From: Geobacter sp. UBA1603
Lineage (GTDB): Bacteria; Desulfobacterota; Desulfuromonadia; Geobacterales; Pseudopelobacteraceae
DNA: 27,533 nt
NCBI GenBank assembly: GCA_002322035.1
Contig: DCNF01000089.1
Span: forward strand, 41,310 to 68,842
Direction: 5' to 3'
The translations under genes were made by a program, and so were the position numbers. The notes under the pieces are model-generated. The model was given only the letters and a program-made list of their open reading frames with translations, was not told where the DNA came from and did not search any database. Shown piece after piece: positions 16,148-23,222 of the stretch. Within the stretch, counting starts at the first letter, position 1; every line of letters begins with the position of its first letter.

Positions 16148-16611
16148 CAGGGTCTCCCGTACACAAGGTCTTCAATGGTTTTGACTGCGGGGCCTATGGC
16201 CCTGTGAACTTCTTCACTCATGAATTCTATTGTCCTGTTGAAGCATCTGCCTTCGATGCCCACCAGCGTGATCCGTTCCGGCATGGTTCCCGGAAACAGT
16301 ACATTCCCGATTTCGATGGTTTCGCGCAGCCCCAGACCATGGGCTGAAATGGATGTCGCCGTTGCAGGCAGTGATTCCCAGGGGATGACATGAATCGTCC
16401 CCGGTGGAGCGCCAAGTTGAACCGCATCGACAACGATCAGATCGCTTTCTCCCTGCAGTAGCGGCAGAATATCGATGCCGCCGAGGCTGCAGTATTCAAC
16501 CCGTGCATCCTTGCAGGCCAAAAGCTGGCAGATCTCAAAACCGACCGCGTCATCGGCGATGAGTTCGTTTCCGATGCAGACAACTATTGTACGGCGGTCT
16601 GCAGGCAGCAT
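16147..16611 (-). CDS. [NiFe] hydrogenase maturation endopeptidase (HycI/HyaD/FrcD family, peptidase A31)
   Basis: 154 residues. The three nickel-sensing ligands of this family are all present: E16 in CIGNELIADDAVGFE, D62 in LIVVDAV and H91 in SAHGLGL. The enzyme cuts the C-terminal extension from the hydrogenase large subunit after nickel insertion. The large subunit encoded two genes upstream keeps such an extension of about 23 residues after its last metal-binding motif, so it is the natural substrate. The gene start overlaps the V4R-like gene by 28 bases with a weak ribosome-binding site, and its stop overlaps the chemoreceptor start. No hypA-F genes are in the window, so the pleiotropic maturation proteins must be elsewhere. 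Confidence 0.9.
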   Translation of the reverse strand: MLPADRRTIVVCIGNELIADDAVGFEICQLLACKDARVEYCSLGGIDILPLLQGESDLIVVDAVQLGAPPGTIHVIPWESLPATATSISAHGLGLRETIEIGNVLFPGTMPERITLVGIEGRCFNRTIEFMSEEVHRAIGPAVKTIEDLVYGRP

Positions 16612-17039
16612 TCGTTGCCGACGGATATCAACGTTGATTTTACCGGCCGGCAGAGCAGGCCATTGACGATGCCGTCAAAATAGGAGTGGAACAGCTTGCA
16701 GAGTGCTCCGCCTGTTTCGATGTTCCGCATTGTGCACATGTCCCTGAGAACGCATGACCGGAACGTCAGGTTTTCGCCTTCCAGTGAAACCTCGAACCCT
16801 GCCTTCATCTGCTCGCTCAACAGCGAGATGACATCCTGAAGCGTCGGATCAGAAAGGGTTACCGGAAGTTTTTTGGCGGTGTCACGGCCGGCTATTCTGC
16901 CGACCGGGGCCGTATTGCCACCCATGATGTTATCAATGGTGCTGGCAAAGGCATCCAGGAGAAAGGCAACCTCAATCGAGGCTTTCTGGTAGTCTTCCGG
17001 TAACAGGTCAAGAGTAGACTTGAAATCACTGGTGTTCAT
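16584..17039 (-). CDS. V4R-like protein 2, hydrogenase-associated
   Basis: 151 residues, related to the protein at 19649-20143. Shared features are an N-terminal helix around AFLLDAFAS, an AGRDTAKKL / AGVNLGKKL block, and a C-terminal core of FRSCVLRD (C96), GALCKLF (C114), a Phe-x-Gly and VGNECCLQ (C144/C145). This Cys and Gly spacing resembles the V4R (4-vinyl reductase) small-molecule-binding domain, but the match is by eye. Additional cysteines at 102 and 130 are specific to this copy. It starts within the ferredoxin stop (ATGA) and ends inside the protease gene. Possible roles are a ligand or redox sensor, or a chaperone for the hydrogenase; none is established. Confidence 0.7.
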   Translation of the reverse strand: MNTSDFKSTLDLLPEDYQKASIEVAFLLDAFASTIDNIMGGNTAPVGRIAGRDTAKKLPVTLSDPTLQDVISLLSEQMKAGFEVSLEGENLTFRSCVLRDMCTMRNIETGGALCKLFHSYFDGIVNGLLCRPVKSTLISVGNECCLQTAVQ

Positions 17040-17290
17040 AGGAACTTGCCCATCCTTTGGCAGAATTCCGCATCGCGGTAGAAATTCTTGACGGCGTGGT
17101 ACTCGGTATGGGTTATGGCATTTGATGGACAGATATAGGCACAGGAGAGGCAGGCGATGCAGTCCTCGGCATGCTTGACCACACAGAGACGCTTATCTGA
17201 GTCCAGTTCAAAGACCTTGGTCGGGCATATGTCGATACATAACTCGCATCCCCGGCATGACTGTTCGTGTACATCTATCTCAAGCGGCAT
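17036..17290 (-). CDS. 2x[4Fe-4S] ferredoxin
   Basis: 84 residues with two canonical cluster motifs, CRGCELCIDICP and CIACLSCAYICP. These bind two [4Fe-4S] clusters and make a low-potential electron carrier or an electron-transfer subunit. The start ATG at 17290 follows a strong GGAGGT; a longer frame that begins inside the large-subunit gene is a shadow. About 30 residues follow the second cluster, which could dock to a partner. It follows the hydrogenase large subunit and overlaps the next gene by four bases (ATGA). It probably takes electrons from, or gives them to, the small subunit, in the place that MvhD and heterodisulfide reductase occupy in archaeal Mvh operons. Confidence 0.92.
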   Translation of the reverse strand: MPLEIDVHEQSCRGCELCIDICPTKVFELDSDKRLCVVKHAEDCIACLSCAYICPSNAITHTEYHAVKNFYRDAEFCQRMGKFL

Positions 17291-17295
17291 GCCGG

Positions 17296-18708
17296 TTACC
17301 TCCGAATGGTCTTTAACGTTGAACCGCCGCGGGTGACGGCAATTTCCATGGGCATCCTGCCGATGGCATGGGTCGCGCACGAAAGGCACGGATCATAGCA
17401 GCGGATGCTGAATTCAACCGCATTCAGCAAGGCGGTATCATCCGGTTTGTCGATGACGTGTGACTGTGCCGCCTGGGCGATGGAGCGGTTGATGATGTTG
17501 TAGTTCTGCTGCGTGGCAACGATCAGGTTGGCCGCGCGGATAATGCCTTTCTCGTCAATTTCGTAATCATGGATCAGCGTGCCACGCGGCGCCTCTACAT
17601 GGCCTACCCCTCTGCCCCCCTTGAAGGATACCGGAACACGGGTCTCTCCCCATATCGCCTGGTTGTTGATGATTTCATCGGCGCGCTCGATGGCCCAGAT
17701 CATCTCGATCATCCTGGCGTAGGTCTGGAATACGGTCAGATGGCAGGGCCAGCCGCCCAGTTTCGTGAACTCGGCGTATTCAGCATCGGCCAGTTCTGTG
17801 CCGAAACGCCGGATGGCGTTCATGCGGGCCATGGGGCCGACCCGGTACTCATGAAGTCCGTCCAGATTGATATGCACCTTCTTCATGTACGACCATTCAA
17901 CCACTGACTCCTGCAGGTATCTGTCATACTCCTCAACGCCGAACTCGGCACGTATGGTACCGGTCTCGTCGATACTGCGCAGTTTTCCCTCGATCAGCGA
18001 GACCTTGTCGTCAAGCACCGTTCCCAGCGCCCAGGATGGTGCGACCCAGTCAGTAAGCATCGACGGATGTTTGTCAAGGGCGTTCAGCAGCAGCCCCTTT
18101 ACGGCCGGAACGACTGTCGGGAGCAGTCCGCGTGCTTCGTTGATCCACTCCTGGATATTCTTCTTTTTTTCCTGGTCCAATGTGAAGGTTATGCCGCCGG
18201 CCACTGATGTGACCGGATGGGTGCCGCGCCCGCCGACCATCTCGTTGATCTTCTGGCCGATGGTACGCAGGCGGAGGGCTATTTTTGCCAGTTCAGGATT
18301 GGCCTTGACGATGCCGACCACGTTGCGTTCAGCCGGATCGGAATCCAGGCCAAGCACCAGGTCAGGTCCCTGCAGCACAAAGATCGAGAGGCTGTGGGAG
18401 TGGATGATGTGCCCCATGTACATCAGTTCCCGCAGCAGCATGGCTGCCGGAGGCGGGGTCACTCCGGCCGCATGGTCGAGTGCATTGGAGGCGGCGATGT
18501 GGTGGGCGGTCGGGCACACCCCGCAGATGCGTGCCGTCACGTGCGGCATGCGGTCGGCCTCCATGCCGATCAGGATCTTCTCAAAGCCGCGAAGCTCATT
18601 GACCACCAGGCCGGCATTTTCGAGCCTGCCGTCGTCGTCGAGGTTGATGAACACCTTGGCGTGCCCTTCGATGCGGGTCACCGGATCAATTTTGATGCTT
18701 TTCTTCAT
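17296..18708 (-). CDS. Cytoplasmic [NiFe] hydrogenase large subunit (group 3, Mvh-like)
   Basis: 470 residues. The nickel-iron site ligands are C62 and C65 in RICGVCPTAHH, and C441 and C444 in DPCLSCATH. VTRIEGHAKV at the N-terminus is another family block. After H447 there remain 23 residues, the usual C-terminal peptide removed by the dedicated protease. Length and the L1/L2 motif wording match group 3 enzymes such as MvhA rather than periplasmic group 1. It oxidises or makes H2 together with the small subunit. GGGAGG lies before the ATG, which overlaps the small-subunit stop (ATGA). All catalytic residues I can check are intact, so the enzyme should be active. Confidence 0.95.
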   Translation of the reverse strand: MKKSIKIDPVTRIEGHAKVFINLDDDGRLENAGLVVNELRGFEKILIGMEADRMPHVTARICGVCPTAHHIAASNALDHAAGVTPPPAAMLLRELMYMGHIIHSHSLSIFVLQGPDLVLGLDSDPAERNVVGIVKANPELAKIALRLRTIGQKINEMVGGRGTHPVTSVAGGITFTLDQEKKKNIQEWINEARGLLPTVVPAVKGLLLNALDKHPSMLTDWVAPSWALGTVLDDKVSLIEGKLRSIDETGTIRAEFGVEEYDRYLQESVVEWSYMKKVHINLDGLHEYRVGPMARMNAIRRFGTELADAEYAEFTKLGGWPCHLTVFQTYARMIEMIWAIERADEIINNQAIWGETRVPVSFKGGRGVGHVEAPRGTLIHDYEIDEKGIIRAANLIVATQQNYNIINRSIAQAAQSHVIDKPDDTALLNAVEFSIRCYDPCLSCATHAIGRMPMEIAVTRGGSTLKTIRR

Positions 18709-19652
18709 GCCGTCCCTCCCGCCTCATAATCGGCATTTTCATCCTCGATCCACTTCTTGATGTGAAATGTCGGCTTGCTGCCGATCATCGAGGTTGCCAT
18801 GGTGTAGGAATAGTGAGATTTGGAAGCGCGCTCCAGGGAGGCGACAATCGTGTCACGGTCAATCTTTGTAAGGCGAGACATCCTGTCGGCGATCTCAGTG
18901 CGGATGTCGCGGTTGGGTTCGGTCAGTATCTGCAGGGTAGCGCCGGCGCATCCGGTGCAGGGCACGCCATTGGTCGGACAAGGAGCAAGGCATCGGTCGA
19001 TGGTCACTGATCCCATGCAGGTGTAGCCCTGGCTCAGGAAGCATTGTTCCTCATTGGGAATGCCCGAGGAGTTCGGAACAATCTCATTGACGTCGGTTTT
19101 CTCCATCTTGCGTGTGCATTTTGCACAGACGGAACGGTGATTGACCTCCGGCTGTCGCCCTTCCACCAGCGCCGAGAGCGCCTCGAAGACGAACGCCGGA
19201 TGGGGCGGGCATCCCGGCAGGTACAGGTCGACATCAATGACCGAATCAATGGGGCTGACCACTGATTCCATGGGAGAGATTTCTCTGCTTGGCGGGTGCG
19301 CAGAAGTCGTCGTTTTGTTCTCAAGGTAGACGGCCCGCCCGATCTCTGCCGGCGTATGAATGTTGCCGGCTCCGGCCGGGCCGCCAAATACGGCGCATGA
19401 ACCCCAGGCGATGACGATGTCGCAGGACTTTCGCATCTCGATGGCGGCATGGCGGTCATGCTCGTTGCGTATGGCTCCCGATACCAGCCCGACCGTGGCG
19501 TGCGGGTAATCCTTGATGTCGGTCAGCACCGGACAGCGCTGGATCTTGACCGCCTGAAGAACGTTAAGGATCTTCTCGTGCAGGTCGACTATCGCAATAT
19601 GGCAGCCGGAGCAGTCGCTCAGCCACTCGGTATTGACGGTGACGTCACTCAT
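18705..19652 (-). CDS. Cytoplasmic [NiFe] hydrogenase small subunit (group 3, Mvh-like)
   Basis: 315 residues with no Tat signal, so the enzyme is cytoplasmic. Proximal [4Fe-4S] ligands are C14 and C17 (DCSGCH), C86 (WGSCAVFGG) and C148 (PGCPPHP). Eight more cysteines (C176, C179, C204, C212, C221, C225, C232, C235) can hold two further [4Fe-4S] clusters, forming the wire from the nickel-iron site to the surface. Length and absence of a signal resemble MvhG. The ATG at 19652 follows GGAGGGAG and overlaps the V4R-like protein 1 stop by four bases. The acceptor is probably the ferredoxin encoded after the large subunit; no flavin or NAD-binding subunit is encoded nearby. Confidence 0.94.
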   Translation of the reverse strand: MSDVTVNTEWLSDCSGCHIAIVDLHEKILNVLQAVKIQRCPVLTDIKDYPHATVGLVSGAIRNEHDRHAAIEMRKSCDIVIAWGSCAVFGGPAGAGNIHTPAEIGRAVYLENKTTTSAHPPSREISPMESVVSPIDSVIDVDLYLPGCPPHPAFVFEALSALVEGRQPEVNHRSVCAKCTRKMEKTDVNEIVPNSSGIPNEEQCFLSQGYTCMGSVTIDRCLAPCPTNGVPCTGCAGATLQILTEPNRDIRTEIADRMSRLTKIDRDTIVASLERASKSHYSYTMATSMIGSKPTFHIKKWIEDENADYEAGGTA

Positions 19653-20143
19653 TGCTCCCTCCTGACGATCAGCTTCTTGTAGCAGGCATTCTCACCGGCA
19701 TGAACGATCTCAAGGGAGGACTCGCGCCCCATGATGTTCTGCAGTGCACCGGCAAAAAAACCATACATCATGTTGCAGAGGGAGCCTTTCTGGGTGTGGC
19801 CGAAGCGGAACAGGGACTGACGGATCATGCAGTCCCTGAAAACCAGCATGACCTGTGTCCCGTCATCATTCTCCTGGACGATCGAATCCTGGTCATGGGT
19901 CTTGAACGGCTCAAACAGCCACAGATAGTCGTTCTTCTCTAGGACCTCCCTGGTGGCCTTCAGTGCCTCTTGGATATCGCGTGTCTGGGGAACACCGGAA
20001 GAGAGCTTTTTACCGAGATTGACGCCGGCCAGATAGGAAATGCTATTGGCTGATTCGCCGATGGCCTGTTCCGTGCCGGAGGCGATAGCACCCAGGAACA
20101 CCATGGCGTCCTGAAGCGCCTTTCTCTGTTGATTTGTCTCCAT
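19649..20143 (-). CDS. V4R-like protein 1, hydrogenase-associated
   Basis: 164 residues from the ATG at 20143, which has AGGAG seven bases upstream; a TTG two codons earlier is less likely. The C-terminal half has FRDCMIRQ (C105), KGSLCNMMYGFFAG (C123) and HAGENACYKK (C154), the Cys/Gly pattern shared with the protein at 16584 and resembling V4R domains. The N-terminal half, with AGVNLGKKLSS, also matches that paralogue. It starts only ten bases after the frame-corrected cheW end and overlaps the hydrogenase small subunit, so it sits exactly between chemotaxis and hydrogenase genes. Function unknown; a sensory or coupling role is inference. Confidence 0.7.
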   Translation of the reverse strand: METNQQRKALQDAMVFLGAIASGTEQAIGESANSISYLAGVNLGKKLSSGVPQTRDIQEALKATREVLEKNDYLWLFEPFKTHDQDSIVQENDDGTQVMLVFRDCMIRQSLFRFGHTQKGSLCNMMYGFFAGALQNIMGRESSLEIVHAGENACYKKLIVRREQ

Positions 20144-20153
20144 TGACAAGCTC

Positions 20154-20578
20154 CTATGTGAGATGTTCGAGATTCAAGTACACCAGAAGTTTCTGATCGA
20201 GATGGAGGATCCCGTCGATCCATGGCTGCGTCACGATATCTAAGGGGGGGGCTGGATTTCACTCCGTTTGACGCGAATGACGTCGGAGATCTCATCGATG
20301 ATGAATCCGGTTAGTTCACCATTCAAATCCATCACAGCAATGCAACATGAGCTCTCGTCGTCAAGGTCAGCATGGTCGAAGCGATTGCGAAGTGAAATCA
20401 CGGGAACGATGCTACCACGCAGGTTTATAATTCCCCTGACATGGGCGGGGGAATTGGCTGATTTGGTGATTTCGGTGATGTTGATAATCTCGCGAACAGC
20501 CATGACATCAACAGCGTATTCCTGATTGTTTATGAAAAATGAAACCAGCTGGATTTCGTGGGACAGGATTGACGCCAC
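20154..20578 (-). pseudogene. cheW: CheW-like coupling protein, frameshifted at a C8 tract
   Basis: The frame as written ends at 20240 after ...VKRSEIQPPP, about 25-30 residues short of a full CheW. Visible CheW features are LVSFFINNQEYAVDVMAVREI, HVRGIINLRGSIVPVISLR and GFIIDEISDVI. Adding one C to the run of eight (plus-strand G at 20244-20251) reads on as LDIVTQPWIDGILHLDQ and KLLVYLNLEHLT before a TAG at 20154, an unmistakable CheW C-terminus, giving about 141 residues. A GTG at 20578 with GGGGTG upstream is the preferred start; a TTG at 20590 is possible. CheW links chemoreceptors to CheA. The break may be a sequencing error, a recent mutation or a phase-variable OFF state. It heads the hydrogenase cassette. 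Confidence 0.85.
20244..20251. repeat. G8 homopolymer (C8 on the coding strand) at the cheW frameshift
   Basis: Eight G on the plus strand. Nine would restore the full cheW frame; eight gives a stop two codons later. Confidence 0.9.
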
Positions 20579-20629
20579 ACAACACCCCAATCACGTGTAA
20601 TAGCCATTCGCCGGAAGAACAGCGCGCAT

Positions 20630-20657
20630 AGTGTATACAAAAATAAACTTAATGCAA
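20630..20657 (-). promoter_or_regulatory. Putative sigma-70 promoter of the cheW-hydrogenase-chemoreceptor cassette
   Basis: On the minus strand TTGCAT (20652-20657) and TACACT (20630-20635) are separated by 16 AT-rich bases. They lie about 50 bases before the cheW start, in the 141-base gap after hisD. No sigma-54 or sigma-28 consensus was found here. If real, the cassette can be expressed independently of the his genes. Confidence 0.4.
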
Positions 20658-20719
20658 GTTTTCTGTAACCGGAAGTTTTATTCGGTCAAACAGGAGGGAC
20701 AAGGGAGTGTGTTGGATTT

Positions 20720-22012
20720 TCAGGGAGTGATTCGGAGTGACACTGATTTCCCGTGGGCCTCAAGCCCTTCCAGGCCGGCGATGCGGACGATGTCGCTGCC
20801 GAGGCGTTTCAAGCCTCCTTCGGAGAAGTAAACGACAGAGGACTTCTTGACGAAATCATCCGTGGAGAGCGGGGAGAAAAAACGGGCGGTACCGCCGGTG
20901 GGCAGGGTGTGGTTTGGGCCGGCCAGGTAGTCACCGGCTGCTTCGGGGGTCCAGTGACCCATGAAGATTGCGCCGGCGTTGGTGATCATGGGCAAAATGG
21001 CGAATGGGTCCGCCACTGCCAGCTCCAGATGTTCCGGAGCGATTCGGTTGGAGAATTCGATCACTTCATCAAGATTCGAGGCAACGATGACAGCACCGAA
21101 CCGTTCCCATGACGCACGGGCAATTGATTCGCGGGAGAGCAGGTTTAACTGGTACTCCACCTCGGTGGCCACTTTCTCGCCGAAGGCACGGTCGGTGGTG
21201 ATCAGTATCGATGAGGCCAGTTCATCGTGCTCGGCCTGGGAGAGCAGATCAGCCGCAATGTGGGCCGGGTTGCCGCTACCGTCGCTGATGACCAGGATTT
21301 CGCTCGGGCCGGCGATCATGTCGATGCCCACCTGACCGAAGACCAGCTTCTTGGCCGTGGCGACGTAGATGTTACCCGGGCCGGTGATCTTGTCTACCTT
21401 TGGTACGGTCGCCGTTCCGTAGGCCAGAGCGGCCACGGCTTGGGCGCCGCCGATGCGGAAAATACGGTGGACGCCTGAAAGCTGAGCGGCAACCAGCACA
21501 TGGGGGTTGATCTCGCCCCCCGGCGTCGGTGCCACCATGATGATCTCGCCGACACCGGCAACCCGTGCCGGCACGGCGTTCATGATCACGCTCGACGGGT
21601 AGCTGGCCTTGCCGCCGGGGACATAGATACCGACCCGTGAGAGTGGTGTGACTTTTTGACCGAGCATAATGTCGGGCTCTTCTGTGGAAATCCAGGTCTG
21701 CTGCTTCTGCTTTTCGTGGAAGCGTGCCACCCGTTCGACTGCCAGCCGCAGTGAGGTGATGTCATCTGCTGAAACAGATGCAAAGGCAGTTTCGATCTCG
21801 GCTGGTGTCACTTCCAGTTCTGCCAGCGACGATGCAGCCACTTGATCAAAGCGCCGGGTCAGTTCCAGCACCGCCTGATCTCCCCGTGTGCGGACGTCGG
21901 CAATGATGTCGAGCACGATTTGCTCGACTTCACGCCCTGTTTCTTCGCCGCGGGCCAGTATCCTGCCAAATTGTGCAGTAAAGGTAGTGTCAGTGATATC
22001 AAGAAACAGCAT
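20720..22012 (-). CDS. hisD: Histidinol dehydrogenase HisD
   Basis: 430 residues, full length. It oxidises histidinol to histidine with two NAD. Family blocks are VGIYVPGGKASYPSSVIMNA, RIGGAQAVAALAYGT, DKITGPGN, IDMIAGPSEILV and HIAADLLSQAEHD with zinc-site residues, EHLEL, and GPNHTLPTGG near the C-terminus. The ATG at 22012 is preceded by GGAGA with a good gap. It lies 20 bases after the lipoprotein gene and is followed by 141 bases before cheW, unlike the tight hisD-hisC arrangement common in relatives. No feature suggests inactivation. Confidence 0.96.
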   Translation of the reverse strand: MLFLDITDTTFTAQFGRILARGEETGREVEQIVLDIIADVRTRGDQAVLELTRRFDQVAASSLAELEVTPAEIETAFASVSADDITSLRLAVERVARFHEKQKQQTWISTEEPDIMLGQKVTPLSRVGIYVPGGKASYPSSVIMNAVPARVAGVGEIIMVAPTPGGEINPHVLVAAQLSGVHRIFRIGGAQAVAALAYGTATVPKVDKITGPGNIYVATAKKLVFGQVGIDMIAGPSEILVISDGSGNPAHIAADLLSQAEHDELASSILITTDRAFGEKVATEVEYQLNLLSRESIARASWERFGAVIVASNLDEVIEFSNRIAPEHLELAVADPFAILPMITNAGAIFMGHWTPEAAGDYLAGPNHTLPTGGTARFFSPLSTDDFVKKSSVVYFSEGGLKRLGSDIVRIAGLEGLEAHGKSVSLRITP

Positions 22013-22032
22013 GAAGGTCTCCGGATCAGTTG

Positions 22033-22560
22033 TTATCTGGCAAAACCGCTGGCGCCGCGCAGGTCGAGTTTCAAAAGGACGGCAGCCTTCTCCCGGGCGG
22101 GGTTGTACTCCTGGGCAACCACAGCGGCACCTTTGAGGAAACCCTCCAATTTTACAGTGCCGCTGGAGAGCCGGAGCTCTCCAGCTGTGGCGTACCGGGC
22201 AAGGTACTGGGCCAGGTTGCGTCGTGCAACAATTTCGGCTGCCCGAGTTGCCGTAAGGCGCATCTGTGCGGCTCCGGTGGCACTGGCGGCATGTGTCCCT
22301 TCGCCGTAGGCAATAACGGCCCCTTGGGCAAAAGCCGGTTCATATTCGTAGGCGGCCGATTTCCCGGCATTGATGGTCATGTTGTTGGTCGCCAGCCAGG
22401 AATCTATGACCGGGAACGGACCTTGTTCGGCTGGTGCTGAGTGCTGACCAGTTGGAAGCTGATTCAGCGCAGGCGAACTGACGGGTGGGGGAGAAGCACA
22501 GGCTGCCAGCAGATTGAGTATAAGGAGGGCAGCAACCGGGAGGTACAAGGTATTTTTCAT
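22033..22560 (-). CDS. LPP20-like lipoprotein
   Basis: 175 residues. A type II signal peptide ends in a lipobox (LLAAC, Cys21), followed by a proline/serine-rich linker, so it should be a lipid-anchored envelope protein. The folded part has AAQMRLTATRAAEIVARR followed by NLAQYLARYATAG, the Ala/Arg-rich helix typical of LPP20-family lipoproteins, and a following EGFLKGAAVVAQEY strand. AAGGAG precedes the ATG. It is inserted in the histidine operon between hisG (17 bases upstream) and hisD (20 bases downstream), and has no obvious link to histidine synthesis. Molecular role unknown. Confidence 0.8.
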   Translation of the reverse strand: MKNTLYLPVAALLILNLLAACASPPPVSSPALNQLPTGQHSAPAEQGPFPVIDSWLATNNMTINAGKSAAYEYEPAFAQGAVIAYGEGTHAASATGAAQMRLTATRAAEIVARRNLAQYLARYATAGELRLSSGTVKLEGFLKGAAVVAQEYNPAREKAAVLLKLDLRGASGFAR

Positions 22561-22577
22561 CTCCGACTCCTTTTGCT

Positions 22578-23222
22578 TCAGGTGGCGAGAACCGCTTCCA
22601 GACCAGAAATGATCGCGCTGATCCGTTGATGTTTGGTCTTCAGGCTGGCACGGTTGACAATCAACCGCGTGGTGATTTCAGCAATGGTCTCAACTTCCAC
22701 GAGCCCGTTCTGGCGCAGGGTCTCACCGGTTGAAACCAGGTCGACAATCCGTTCAGAAAGCCCGACCAGCGGAGCGAGTTCGATGGAGCCGTAGAGTTTG
22801 ATCACCTCGACCTGTACCCCTTTGGAGGCGAAGTGGCGCTCGGTAACGTTGGGGTATTTGGTGGCAATGCGGATGTGTGACCAGGCTGCCGGATCATCGG
22901 TGCTGGCCAGTCTGGCCGGTTCGGCCACAATCATCCTGCAATAGCCGAATTTGAGGTCGAGCGGCTCGTACAGGTCTTTGCCCTGCTCCAGCAGTGTGTC
23001 TTTGCCGACAATGCCCACGTCAGCCGAGCCGTAATCGACGTAGGTCGGCACATCCGTTGCTCGGACGATCATGTATCGCATTTTCTGTTCATGGTTCTCA
23101 AAGACCAGTTTGCGTGAATCGGAGAGCAGTTCACCGCAGTCGATGCCAATTTTTGCGAAGAGCTCAACCGATTCTTCAAGGATACGTCCTTTGGGTATGG
23201 CAATAGTGATAGAGTCGTTCAT
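22578..23222 (-). CDS. hisG: ATP phosphoribosyltransferase, short form HisG
   Basis: 214 residues, the short form lacking the C-terminal regulatory domain. It catalyses the first step of histidine synthesis, ATP plus PRPP giving phosphoribosyl-ATP. Blocks include [59 protein letters not shown] and the PRPP loop [12 protein letters not shown]. Short HisG enzymes need the regulatory subunit HisZ, which is not in this window. The ATG overlaps the murA stop by four bases (ATGA), so the two are coupled; this murA-hisG junction is seen in other Geobacter-type genomes. Confidence 0.95.
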   Translation of the reverse strand: MNDSITIAIPKGRILEESVELFAKIGIDCGELLSDSRKLVFENHEQKMRYMIVRATDVPTYVDYGSADVGIVGKDTLLEQGKDLYEPLDLKFGYCRMIVAEPARLASTDDPAAWSHIRIATKYPNVTERHFASKGVQVEVIKLYGSIELAPLVGLSERIVDLVSTGETLRQNGLVEVETIAEITTRLIVNRASLKTKHQRISAIISGLEAVLAT

